Shown: positions 1 to 7,881 of the stretch, piece by piece | How positions within the stretch are numbered: position 1 is the first letter of the stretch | Layout of the letters: each line of letters opens with the position of its first letter | Source of the DNA: Planctomycetaceae bacterium | GTDB taxonomy: Bacteria; Planctomycetota; Planctomycetia; Pirellulales; Pirellulaceae | Assembly (NCBI GenBank): GCA_020638975.1 | Contig: JACKHN010000013.1 | Coordinates: 62,001-126,000 of the forward strand | Length of the DNA stretch: 64,000 nucleotides | Direction of reading: 5' to 3' | Program-made: the position numbers and the translations under genes | The notes under the pieces: generated by a model | The model's database searches: none | What the model was told of the DNA's origin: nothing | Seen by the model: only the letters and a program-made list of their open reading frames with translations

Positions 1-1002
1 TGTGCCGTCGCCCAGGGGAGTTCGGGGAATGCCACCTTCGACACGCTCGCCGAGCAAGATCCCGCTGCGTTCCTCACACCGGACAAACCTTCCGAGCCCC
101 GCGTCCGCGACGAGCCGAAAATGCTCGAACCGACAGCGATCCGGATGTTGAACGATCGGCTAAAGATGTTGCTGAATCCTCGAACGAGTCCCGTGACAAA
201 GTTCGGCTTTATCGAATCGATCGCCGGGCTCACGGATCGTGTCGATGATTTGGCACCGGATCAGGCTGCCGCCCTGGCGACTTATCTACTGGGAAAGAAG
301 CGAGTTGAGGAACATCGGGCCATCCTTCCGCATATCGAGGAACTCGGAAAGTGGAAGCACGTTCGAATGGCGGTTGCGGATCAGCTGGAAGAAGTCGGCA
401 TCAACCGCGAGCAACTGCAAGAGATTATTTCGAAGTTATTGCGACGCGAGTACACGATCGCGAACGGAGACGTGGGTCGCGAGGCGCTGCGCGTCGAGTT
501 GCTACAAACTGCGCTAGCCGACGCCAAAAAGGAAGATGTCGGGGACCAGGATAGGTTTCAGATCTATAATGATGCTGCCCAGGCGTTGTATGACTTCTAT
601 ACATCACAGGCAATCTTGCTCCGAACGACGGAGTGGCCCGAGGAGCCCGTTACGCCAACCGTGGTCGCACGAGCGATGCTGGACAGCCGAGCGAGCGAAC
701 TGCTGGAAGCGAAACTTTCGGCGGATAACAAAATGCAAGTTCAGCAAGTTCACGTCGACTTGCGATCGATCGACTATCTGGCGACGAATGACTTGCAGAA
801 GCTCGTAATGTTGAATCGCATATGGTTGCGGTTACTGGCAATCGAGTTTTCGGTAAAGCAACCTTCACGAAGCACGGAAGGGAATACAATCGTTGAACGG
901 CTTGCGAGTCAGGATCGCGATGCGAAACATGTCTTGATTCAGTTACGCGATGGGCAAGAAGCAATCCTACGAATGTGGCTGCTGCTAAACGGCACCGAGT
1001 GA
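1..1002 (+). CDS. Hypothetical protein, 5' end outside the window
   Basis: The reading frame is open from the first base, so at least 333 residues are encoded and the true start lies upstream; the first in-frame ATG at 121 is probably internal. The visible part begins with a low-complexity Pro/Glu/Asp stretch and continues as an all-helical protein with many Leu, Arg and Glu. No signal peptide, membrane segment or catalytic motif is visible. The stop lies 10 bases before the next gene on the same strand, which suggests one transcript. I do not recognise a family. An envelope-associated or lipoprotein origin is possible but cannot be judged without the N-terminus. Confidence 0.7.
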   Translation, partial: CAVAQGSSGNATFDTLAEQDPAAFLTPDKPSEPRVRDEPKMLEPTAIRMLNDRLKMLLNPRTSPVTKFGFIESIAGLTDRVDDLAPDQAAALATYLLGKKRVEEHRAILPHIEELGKWKHVRMAVADQLEEVGINREQLQEIISKLLRREYTIANGDVGREALRVELLQTALADAKKEDVGDQDRFQIYNDAAQALYDFYTSQAILLRTTEWPEEPVTPTVVARAMLDSRASELLEAKLSADNKMQVQQVHVDLRSIDYLATNDLQKLVMLNRIWLRLLAIEFSVKQPSRSTEGNTIVERLASQDRDAKHVLIQLRDGQEAILRMWLLLNGTE

Positions 1003-1012
1003 GTGAGTTGAA

Positions 1013-1933
1013 ATGTCCCGAATCATCGCGCTAGTGACCTTGATCGCCATCGGATCGATAACCGATCCGTGTTGGGGCGTCATCGTCTTTCAAAAGAATC
1101 AAGACACACCGATTCGCGGTTTTTTGGTCTATGAAGACGGAGTCCAGATCGAGGTACACGAGCCACTGCCCAGCGGTGAACTCCGCAAGCACACGCTTCC
1201 ACGCGTTGCCATCGACGACATCATTCGAGCTGTTGAGCCTGATCGTTTGGCGGCACTGACCCCCGACAGTCCGGAAGCTTATCGTAGCTACGCCGAAGAA
1301 CTGGCTGGCAAGACCGAAGACCCCGAAGCTCGCGTGATGGCGATTCGATTGTATTTAATCGCTACCTATCTGGAACCGGAAGCACTCGGGCGTAGTTGTT
1401 TGCTGGGGATGGCGGGACTTGCGAGAACACCGGAGGAAGAGCGAGCATTTCGCGCGATGGCGTTTTCTCTCGATCCCGAACACGATCCGTCATTGCTCAA
1501 AGCGCCAAAGGTTGTGGTGCCGGAGTTTGCGGGAGTTACCGACAACGATCGAAAGGCGTTGCGGACTGCGCTGCAACTGCTTCGATCTGGCAGGTTAGTC
1601 GAAGCACAACGCCATTTTCAGCGTCCGCCCGTGCAAGCTGCTGCCACCTACTACTCGCACATTATCACCGAAGCCGAGTACCAGGAGGCAATTCGCGTTG
1701 CCGGTCGTCTCAGTCCACGTTTGCTCCGCAAGTTTCTGACCCTTGAACTCACTCTGTCCGCGGCCGCGACGACTGAAACTCGCGACGAACCAGCCAAGTT
1801 CACGCCTTGGTCCCAACTCATCGCTCGCGAAGACATTCAGACTGCGCCGCCCCAGTCGTTAACAACGATTACCGAATTCGATCCTCGCAAGTCGATCTAT
1901 CGTGACGGTAAGTGGCAAACTGCAGAAGAATGA
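1013..1933 (+). CDS. Secreted hypothetical protein with TPR-like helices
   Basis: This 306-residue protein begins with a short hydrophobic signal sequence (residues 1-22, ending near WG), so it is probably exported. Residues 24-75 look like a small beta domain with the motif GFLVYEDGVQIEV. The rest is helical, with Ala/Leu/Glu patterns typical of TPR-like repeats (about 85-160 and 180-245). It starts 10 bases after the preceding gene and is probably co-transcribed with it; the two may work together at the cell surface. It converges on glgP across a gap of about 230 bases. No enzymatic residues are evident and the family is not recognised. Confidence 0.65.
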   Translation: MSRIIALVTLIAIGSITDPCWGVIVFQKNQDTPIRGFLVYEDGVQIEVHEPLPSGELRKHTLPRVAIDDIIRAVEPDRLAALTPDSPEAYRSYAEELAGKTEDPEARVMAIRLYLIATYLEPEALGRSCLLGMAGLARTPEEERAFRAMAFSLDPEHDPSLLKAPKVVVPEFAGVTDNDRKALRTALQLLRSGRLVEAQRHFQRPPVQAAATYYSHIITEAEYQEAIRVAGRLSPRLLRKFLTLELTLSAAATTETRDEPAKFTPWSQLIAREDIQTAPPQSLTTITEFDPRKSIYRDGKWQTAEE

Positions 1934-2160
1934 TGGTGTTGCAGCGAAAATAACTCGCGTCAACTTTCCTCTTCGAGAACTAGCCACGCCCACCTTCGCA
2001 ACAAGTCTCACAAATCGTGTGACATCGCGAACATTGCAATTTTGCGCGAATCTCGATCAGCTGTCCCGAACACACGGGGCAGACGAGTCGACATGCTAAC
2101 TCGTCCCGCTCCGTGTCGGCACAGCGGACGTCACGATCTTCTTGCTGCATCGCATTGCGC

Positions 2161-4359
2161 CTAGACGTCAGGCATGTCGCAGCTCAGGCCGCCAGCGGCT
2201 GGCACATAACACGCTCGCGTGTAATCCATCACCATCCGATGAGCACTGAAGCGCCATGCCAATGTCGCGATCGAGTTCATCATCATCTGAATCCACTTGC
2301 GTGGCAGGCCGTCAACATCACGATCATAGAACGTCGGGATGATTTGCTCTTCAAGGACGTTGTAGAGCGATTCCGCATCGCGACGATCCGTGATCTCGTC
2401 GGAGACGTGTTGCGTGCCATTGCCGATCGCAAAGCCGTTCGTCCCGTCATAGGCTTCCGCCCACCAGCCATCCAAAATCGAGAAATTCAAACCGCCGTTA
2501 AGCACGACCTTTTGACCGCTCGTTCCCGAAGCTTCCAACGGACGACGCGGGTTGTTCAACCACACGTCAACGCCTTGGACCATATGCCGACCAACATTGA
2601 TGTCGTAATCTTCGACAAACACGATCTTCTTCGCGAAACGCTGGTCGTGCCGAAGGTTGGCGACGCGTTGGATGAACTGCTTGCCGGGTTCGTCTTTCGG
2701 ATGAGCCTTGCCTGAGAAGATGAATTGGACAGGCCGTTCGCGGCTGTCGAGCATTTCCAGGATGCGTTCTAAATCGAACAGAAACAGGTTCGCTCGCTTG
2801 TACGTCGCGAAACGCCTCGCAAAACCAATCGTCAACGCGTTCGGGTCAAGCACGTTGCGAGCTGCCTCGACCGCGTCTTCGCCTTCTTCGCGACGACGGC
2901 ATTGGCGGCTGAGGCGTCGGCGCACAAAGGTGAGCAGCAGGCTCTTCAGAGCATTGTGCGTTTCCCATAGCTCGCCGGGATCAACCTTGCGAATCTCCTG
3001 CCAAGCGTCCGGTTCCCCCATTCCGCTCGACCAACCGGCTGGAAAGTGGCGGTCGTACAATTGACGCATCTGCCACGCCAGCCAGCTCGGGACGTGAACG
3101 CCGTTGGTGATGTGACCGATCGGAACTTCTTCTTCAACGCGCCACGGCCAGAGATGGGCCCACATACGGCGGCTGACGTGACCGTGCAGATTGCTAACGG
3201 CATTCGCGCGGCGAGAGAGCTTCAGTCCGACGACGGTCATGCAGAACGACTCGTTATCGTTCTGCGGTTCGACGCGACCTAAGCCCATCAGTTGCTCATA
3301 GGAAATGCCGAGCGAATCACGCAGCGGGCCAAGATGCTCTTCGACCAGCGCTCCGTCGAATCGGTCGTGACCGGCAGGGACAGGCGTATGCGTCGTAAAT
3401 ACGGTGTGCTGAGCCACTTCGCGAAGTGAGTCGTCAAACGTCATGCCATCGTAATGCATCCGCTCGCGAATCACTTCCAGAGGCCCGAACGCACTATGTC
3501 CTTCGTTCAAGTGATAAACGCCTGGCGTAATGCCAAGCGCACGAAGCGCCTTGACGCCGCCCACGCCGAGCAGCAACTCTTGACGAATACGAGTTCGTTC
3601 GTCGCCACCATAGAGTCGATTCGTCAATTCGCGGTCTTCAGGTTTGTTGCCTTCTACATTCGAATCGAGCAGATACAGTTTGACGCGTCCCACGCGAACC
3701 AGCCACACTTTTGCAAACAACTGGCCGTTGCGTGTCTCTATCTGGACGGTGACGGGTTTTCCGTCAGGCCCTCGCGCCGGTTCCAGTGGTGCGTTTTCGA
3801 CCTTTGTATCTTGATACTCTTCTCGTTGATAACCATCTTCGTCCAAATGCTGACGGAAATAGCCTTGGCCATAGAAGAGTCCGATCGCGACGAAGGGAAT
3901 CCCCAAGCCGCTCGCACTCTTCACATGATCGCCTGAAAGTACGCCAAGGCCGCCGGAGTAGATCGGCATCGACTCGTGCATACCGAACTCGGCAGAAAAG
4001 TAGGCGACTGGTTTCGCACCGAGTACACCCGTGTTGGTGGCTCCCCAATTCGGCTTTGTCGCCAAATACTCCTTCAAGCGGCGCACGGCGTAGTTGATGC
4101 GACTGTAAAGCACCATCTCGGAAGCGCGATTCGCGAGTCGCTCGGGAGTAAATTCTTTCAGCAACGCGATAGGATTATGATCTAGCTGTCGCCAACGGAT
4201 TGGATCTAGGTCGCGGAACAGGCTAATGACTTCCGGATGCCAGCTCCACCACAGGTTTCGCGATAGGAACATGCACTTGTCGTACAGGTCAGTTGGGCTC
4301 GATTCGCCCGCTGTCAGCGACTTTGTATCCTTCAACGGCATTTCTTCCACCTGGCTCAT
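2161..4359 (-). CDS. glgP: Glycogen (alpha-glucan) phosphorylase
   Basis: The enzyme releases glucose 1-phosphate from alpha-1,4-glucans in the cytoplasm, using pyridoxal phosphate. The 732 residues match the shorter bacterial/archaeal alpha-glucan phosphorylase type. An N-terminal DUF3417-like part (about 25-120, with NLWWSWHPEV) is followed by the GT35 core with YFSAEFGMHES, YSGGLGVLSGDH and HLNEGHSAFG. The PLP-binding lysine is expected at about residue 617 in EASGTSGQKVVLNGG. The ATG start is supported by AAAGGA about 7 bases upstream. The gene is divergent from crcB across about 350 bases. No other glycogen genes are adjacent, so it appears to be a stand-alone unit. Confidence 0.95.
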   Translation of the reverse strand: MSQVEEMPLKDTKSLTAGESSPTDLYDKCMFLSRNLWWSWHPEVISLFRDLDPIRWRQLDHNPIALLKEFTPERLANRASEMVLYSRINYAVRRLKEYLATKPNWGATNTGVLGAKPVAYFSAEFGMHESMPIYSGGLGVLSGDHVKSASGLGIPFVAIGLFYGQGYFRQHLDEDGYQREEYQDTKVENAPLEPARGPDGKPVTVQIETRNGQLFAKVWLVRVGRVKLYLLDSNVEGNKPEDRELTNRLYGGDERTRIRQELLLGVGGVKALRALGITPGVYHLNEGHSAFGPLEVIRERMHYDGMTFDDSLREVAQHTVFTTHTPVPAGHDRFDGALVEEHLGPLRDSLGISYEQLMGLGRVEPQNDNESFCMTVVGLKLSRRANAVSNLHGHVSRRMWAHLWPWRVEEEVPIGHITNGVHVPSWLAWQMRQLYDRHFPAGWSSGMGEPDAWQEIRKVDPGELWETHNALKSLLLTFVRRRLSRQCRRREEGEDAVEAARNVLDPNALTIGFARRFATYKRANLFLFDLERILEMLDSRERPVQFIFSGKAHPKDEPGKQFIQRVANLRHDQRFAKKIVFVEDYDINVGRHMVQGVDVWLNNPRRPLEASGTSGQKVVLNGGLNFSILDGWWAEAYDGTNGFAIGNGTQHVSDEITDRRDAESLYNVLEEQIIPTFYDRDVDGLPRKWIQMMMNSIATLAWRFSAHRMVMDYTRACYVPAAGGLSCDMPDV

Positions 4360-4710
4360 AGCAATTCCTTTGGGTCTAGAGGCCCTCAGCGTTCAGTCCA
4401 TTCGGGGGCATTGTCGAAGGCAATTTGTGACTTGTCGAGGGGTGGGTGTCAAGGCGATTGTCTCGCATCTGGCTCAACTCTTCGATGTTTTCGTTGGAAA
4501 TCAAGGCCTTTGCTAGGATTAGATGCGTCCCCCCGATGCTTCTGGCACCAGAATAATGTGGGATGCGACCGAATCTCGACTCTCCTGCCGCGCGAACGGC
4601 CTCAACGCCGCAAGCGGCAAGTTTGTGCGACGCAACCTCCTTCTCTAAATTGCCTTACAGCGACAATTCGGCTGATTGCCGAGAACCATGACGCTTGATA
4701 CCGTATCGCT
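4360..4710. other. Intergenic region between glgP and crcB
   Basis: About 350 bases separate two divergent genes, so promoters for both should lie here. I see no convincing -35/-10 pair, no fluoride (crcB-motif) riboswitch core and no credible small ORF. Only short, weak inverted repeats are visible. Confidence 0.4.
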
Positions 4711-5097
4711 ATGTGGAAGATTGCTTTGATCGGAGCGTGCGGAGGAGCAGGAGCCATCTTGCGACATCTGGTCAGCGTCTGGAGCCTGCATTGGTTTGGC
4801 AGCGGGTTTCCAGTCGGGACGCTGATCGTCAACGTCGTCGGCTGTTTTCTGCTGGGGACGCTGTATGAACTCACTGAGACGACGCTCCTGATTTCCGGCG
4901 AATGGCGGCACGCGCTGGGAGTCGGATTTCTCGGTGGCCTCACGACGTTCTCGACATTCGGGTACGAAACACACACTCACCTGCAGAGTTCGCTTTGGCG
5001 TCACGCTGCGGTGAATGTGGTGTTAAACGTTGCCTTGGGGCTTTTGGCAGTGTGGGCAGGAATCAGCATCGCGAAGTTCGCGGCAGCCCAACCGTGA
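4711..5097 (+). CDS. crcB: Fluoride ion channel CrcB/FluC
   Basis: This small membrane protein exports fluoride as a dual-topology dimer. At 128 residues it has the family's usual length. The conserved features are all present: GGAGAILRH near the N-terminus, GTLIVNVVGCFLLG in the second membrane helix, and GFLGGLTTFSTFGYE, which contains the Phe box and the sodium-site Thr. Four hydrophobic segments are seen. No Shine-Dalgarno sequence precedes the ATG. It is a single-copy gene here, implying a homodimer. No fluoride riboswitch could be recognised in the leader. Confidence 0.95.
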   Translation: MWKIALIGACGGAGAILRHLVSVWSLHWFGSGFPVGTLIVNVVGCFLLGTLYELTETTLLISGEWRHALGVGFLGGLTTFSTFGYETHTHLQSSLWRHAAVNVVLNVALGLLAVWAGISIAKFAAAQP

Positions 5098-5114
5098 GCA
5101 AGATCTGACTTCCG

Positions 5115-5501
5115 CTAGATCATGGCCGTTGCGCGTTTAACGAGTTGTATCGCGAATCCCCACGGATCACGGAGCATCGCGAGATGGTCTCCGTTAGCTG
5201 CGGTGTCGATCTCGCCGACTTGCGTCGCACCGGCGGCGATCAGGCGGCGCACATCGGACTCAACATCCTTCGAGACGAACGCCAGATGCAGCTCAGACGG
5301 ATTCATGCTCCGGTAATCGGGCAGCGGTGCCGACTTGTTGCCATAGATTTCGATCATCACCGTGCCGCCATCGTCCGCCAAAAAGTGGGCGTAAGGCGAA
5401 TCGACTGTCCGGCGTTTCACTTTCAAGCCGAGATGTTCGACGTACCAACGCCCCATGGCCAGCGGGTCTTCGACATTAAACGCAACGTGTTCGATTTTCA
5501 T
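5115..5501 (-). CDS. VOC (glyoxalase-like) family protein
   Basis: The 128-residue protein has the two beta-alpha-beta-beta-beta modules of the vicinal oxygen chelate fold. It opens with KIEHVAFNVEDP, which places the metal-binding His in the first strand, and closes with LRDPWGFAIQLVKR, the typical last strands. A Glu in VMIEIYG and a second-module His in SELHLAFVS complete a plausible metal site. I chose ATG 5501 over an upstream TTG at 5513 because the fold starts immediately after it. The substrate cannot be told from sequence. It converges on crcB with an 18-base gap. Confidence 0.8.
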   Translation of the reverse strand: MKIEHVAFNVEDPLAMGRWYVEHLGLKVKRRTVDSPYAHFLADDGGTVMIEIYGNKSAPLPDYRSMNPSELHLAFVSKDVESDVRRLIAAGATQVGEIDTAANGDHLAMLRDPWGFAIQLVKRATAMI

Positions 5502-5560
5502 GATTCGCTTCAATCAAGGGAAAGAAAAGTGTGGCAGTATGATGGGAAGGGAGAGGCTCG

Positions 5561-6718
5561 TCATTTAATTGTGGCAGATAGTTCGCGGACATAAATGTTC
5601 GCCAGTTCAATCGGACCGCTCGGGGAAATCGAAATTGCTCCTCGCTCGGCGAGCTTTTCGACCGCTCGATTCTGGAATGCTTCCCGCCCGTTGACGGTCA
5701 GCGATAGCCGACTGCCCTGCAACGTTCCTTCAAAGCGGTTCCAGCGTCCTGTTTGCTCCAAGTGTGTTGAGATCGCCGCGTCACTGGTGTCGATCGCGGC
5801 ATCACGGAGACCAAACTGCAACGACTTGCCATCTTCTTTGAGCCTTACGTCGAACACGAACCCAACGTCACCGAATTGCTCGGCTGTTTCGAGTGTCACA
5901 TCGCTACGATTCTGCGGACCGTCGCACGAAAGCACCCAATCGTTCGCGTGCCAAGCGTTGAGCGAGTCCTCTTTACCGGTCCATCCTGCCAGATCGAGCC
6001 CGGAATAGATCGACCGGTAGCCACGACTCGCGATTGCAACATGGGCAGCATCGACCGGCGTATCGGGCAACTCTTTGATACGCACGTTTCGGTAATGGAC
6101 GATCCCTCCTTCTGATTCGAGGCAGATATATCCCTTTCGCGGGCTACACTCTTTGCCCTGCGTAACGACTTTGCCGTTAACGGCTAACGAGATCTCGCCG
6201 TCCTGGCAGGTGATGCGATAGTGATTCCACTCGGGACTGGGATTCGAACGCTCTTCGGTGGGAAAGGCGCGACTGCCGCCTCGGCCATTGATGGGCGTCA
6301 TCGTGGCTCCATGAATCGGGAAGATATCGCCATGCGTCGTATGACTCTGAGTGTTCCCGTAAGCATTCTCCAAAACTTGCACTTCAATGCCACGATGAAA
6401 CGGCACTCCGCGGGCGGTGATGTCATCGGCCCAAATGAACACTCCCGCGTTGCCTCGCGGCACCATGTGCCGCCATTCCAGTTCCATGACGAAATTCTGA
6501 TACATCCGCTCGGTGCGTAGTTCGCCAATCGGTTTCCCTGAACAAACCAGCATGTTGTCCTGAAAGGTCCAAGTTGCGCTCGGCGTGTTGGTTAGCACCC
6601 AGCCGGACAGGTCTTGGCCATTGAACATCGGCACGAAACCTTCGGCATCGGGAGTAGCTGCCATTGCCGTCCCGAGAAACAGTGTGGTGAACAGCAATAC
6701 GCAATAAGTGCATCTCAT
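5561..6718 (-). CDS. Secreted protein with two DUF1080 (3-keto-disaccharide hydrolase-like) domains
   Basis: A signal peptide (MRCTYCVLLFTTLFLGTAMA) leads into two consecutive concanavalin-like DUF1080 domains. The first spans about residues 25-210 (GFVPMFNGQDLSGW, VMELEWRHM, NAGVFIWAD) and the second about 225-385 (SIYSGLDLAGWTG). DUF1080 proteins are linked to hydrolysis or binding of 3-keto-glycosides and are abundant in planctomycetes. The ATG at 6718 is preferred over longer in-frame starts because it begins the signal peptide and has AAGGA upstream. The second domain is more divergent and may bind rather than cleave. The VOC gene lies downstream on the same strand. Confidence 0.85.
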   Translation of the reverse strand: MRCTYCVLLFTTLFLGTAMAATPDAEGFVPMFNGQDLSGWVLTNTPSATWTFQDNMLVCSGKPIGELRTERMYQNFVMELEWRHMVPRGNAGVFIWADDITARGVPFHRGIEVQVLENAYGNTQSHTTHGDIFPIHGATMTPINGRGGSRAFPTEERSNPSPEWNHYRITCQDGEISLAVNGKVVTQGKECSPRKGYICLESEGGIVHYRNVRIKELPDTPVDAAHVAIASRGYRSIYSGLDLAGWTGKEDSLNAWHANDWVLSCDGPQNRSDVTLETAEQFGDVGFVFDVRLKEDGKSLQFGLRDAAIDTSDAAISTHLEQTGRWNRFEGTLQGSRLSLTVNGREAFQNRAVEKLAERGAISISPSGPIELANIYVRELSATIK

Positions 6719-6886
6719 GAAGTGCGTTCCTTGTGTCGTAGATTCTGTATCTGTATTCAGGTCGAGGGAAACATCGCGATTCTGTTCAGGCCCACATGCG
6801 TGAATCGCCATCACCGCAAACGCCGTCCCCGCGTGGCGGATTAGACCAGCAATCGCAACGGGCATCAATGAACCGGGTTGAATTAT

Positions 6887-7021
6887 CAGGGCAATTCATT
6901 TGTTGAAGTTGCACAAGATGTACGACGGGCCTCCGAGCCCGTCGAAGAACGACTTGGATTCATCGACGCGCTCGGAGGCCCGTCGTACAAACCTCTCAGT
7001 TTGAAAACCTGAAAGGCCCTG
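6887..7021. mobile_element. MITE-like element, family A, copy 1
   Basis: This is a 135-bp non-coding element. Its ends are imperfect inverted repeats (left CAGGGCAATTCA, right reads CAGGGCCTTTCA on the other strand). It is flanked by a perfect direct repeat, GTTGAATTAT, at 6877-6886 and 7022-7031, which fits a 10-bp target-site duplication. The centre (6921-6988) folds into a long hairpin built on GACGGGCTCGGAGGCCCGTC. A second full copy of the same length lies at 34401 in the opposite orientation. No transposase is encoded, so any movement would be in trans. Confidence 0.85.
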
Positions 7022-7057
7022 GTTGAATTATGGAGCCCGTTTACGGTTCGCGATCAC

Positions 7058-7792
7058 TCAAGGACCGTCTTCATCGGTGAGCGAATCGCACTTGTGCCAT
7101 TCGTGCTTGATCCCTCGCATCAGCAACGCGCAATCCAACTGGATCGTCCCGTGAGGGAAGAGGTTGGTATTCTCGAAGAATGACGACTTGACGCAATGCA
7201 TCCGCAAGTGCTCGACTTGCCAGCCAACGGTACGCAGTTCCAGACCGTCGAACACTCCCGGCATCGTCTGTGGCGAATAGCCAATGCAATCTTTCTCGAA
7301 AAAATGCGAGGCAGCGTCAAGCGTCGAAAAAGCTGAAGTCGAAGTCCACTCTTGGCTCAATTCACCATCGACAGCGACGGTGACTGAACTGTCGATGCTC
7401 TTCGCATCGACCTGAAACCGGCGATTATCTTCGTCGGACGTAAAGCGTGCGAGATGATGGACACCCGGAAACAGGCGTCCACCGACGAGCGAGTTGATCC
7501 CAGAAGAAGTATCACGGCGGAACACGAACACGCCCGTCTTCCGTTCGCCAGCGAACTCCCATTCAACCGCGACGCGGTGGGCGACATTTTCGGAAGACAA
7601 TCCAATCATCGACGGAAACCCAAGAGGCCTGATTTGCCTTAAGCGGATCAGGCAGATGCCAGCGATTCCCAAACCGTTCACGATTTGAGGTACGAACGGT
7701 CGTGGAATAACCCAGGAAAGTACATCAGGGTCGACACGGAAGTTCACAAGAATCCGACGGTCAATCACACCCCGTACGATTGGCATCTTCAT
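7058..7792 (-). CDS. DUF2071 family protein
   Basis: The protein has 244 residues. DUF2071 proteins form a widespread cytosolic beta-rich family of unknown function. Supporting features are the opening RRILVNFRVDPDVLSWVIPRPF, the block AGICLIRLRQIRPLGFP, and FRRDTSS.....VGGRLFPGVHHLARF in the middle. ATG 7792 was chosen over TTG 7804; a further ATG at 7786 is also possible. No signal peptide or membrane segment is present. It lies downstream of uvrA on the same strand and could be its operon partner, but the 89-base gap leaves this open. Confidence 0.8.
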   Translation of the reverse strand: MKMPIVRGVIDRRILVNFRVDPDVLSWVIPRPFVPQIVNGLGIAGICLIRLRQIRPLGFPSMIGLSSENVAHRVAVEWEFAGERKTGVFVFRRDTSSGINSLVGGRLFPGVHHLARFTSDEDNRRFQVDAKSIDSSVTVAVDGELSQEWTSTSAFSTLDAASHFFEKDCIGYSPQTMPGVFDGLELRTVGWQVEHLRMHCVKSSFFENTNLFPHGTIQLDCALLMRGIKHEWHKCDSLTDEDGP

Positions 7793-7881
7793 GAAAGGAC
7801 CCAATGTGCGACTGCAACGCTAACTGAGGGATCAACCGATAGAGCTATCGGCGATTAACCAATGCAAATGGGCGAAAGCTG

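Noticed and set aside
2082..2105. Short stem GACGAGT/ACTCGTC between the 1013 gene and glgP
   Set aside because: The loop is long and there is no T tract; chance occurrence is likely.
4440..4710. Possible fluoride riboswitch before crcB
   Set aside because: The conserved pseudoknot core of the crcB motif could not be found in the leader.
7836..7851. Perfect small palindrome CCGATAGAGCTATCGG between uvrA and the DUF2071 gene
   Set aside because: The stem is short and no T tract follows on the minus strand, so a terminator or operator call is not supported.
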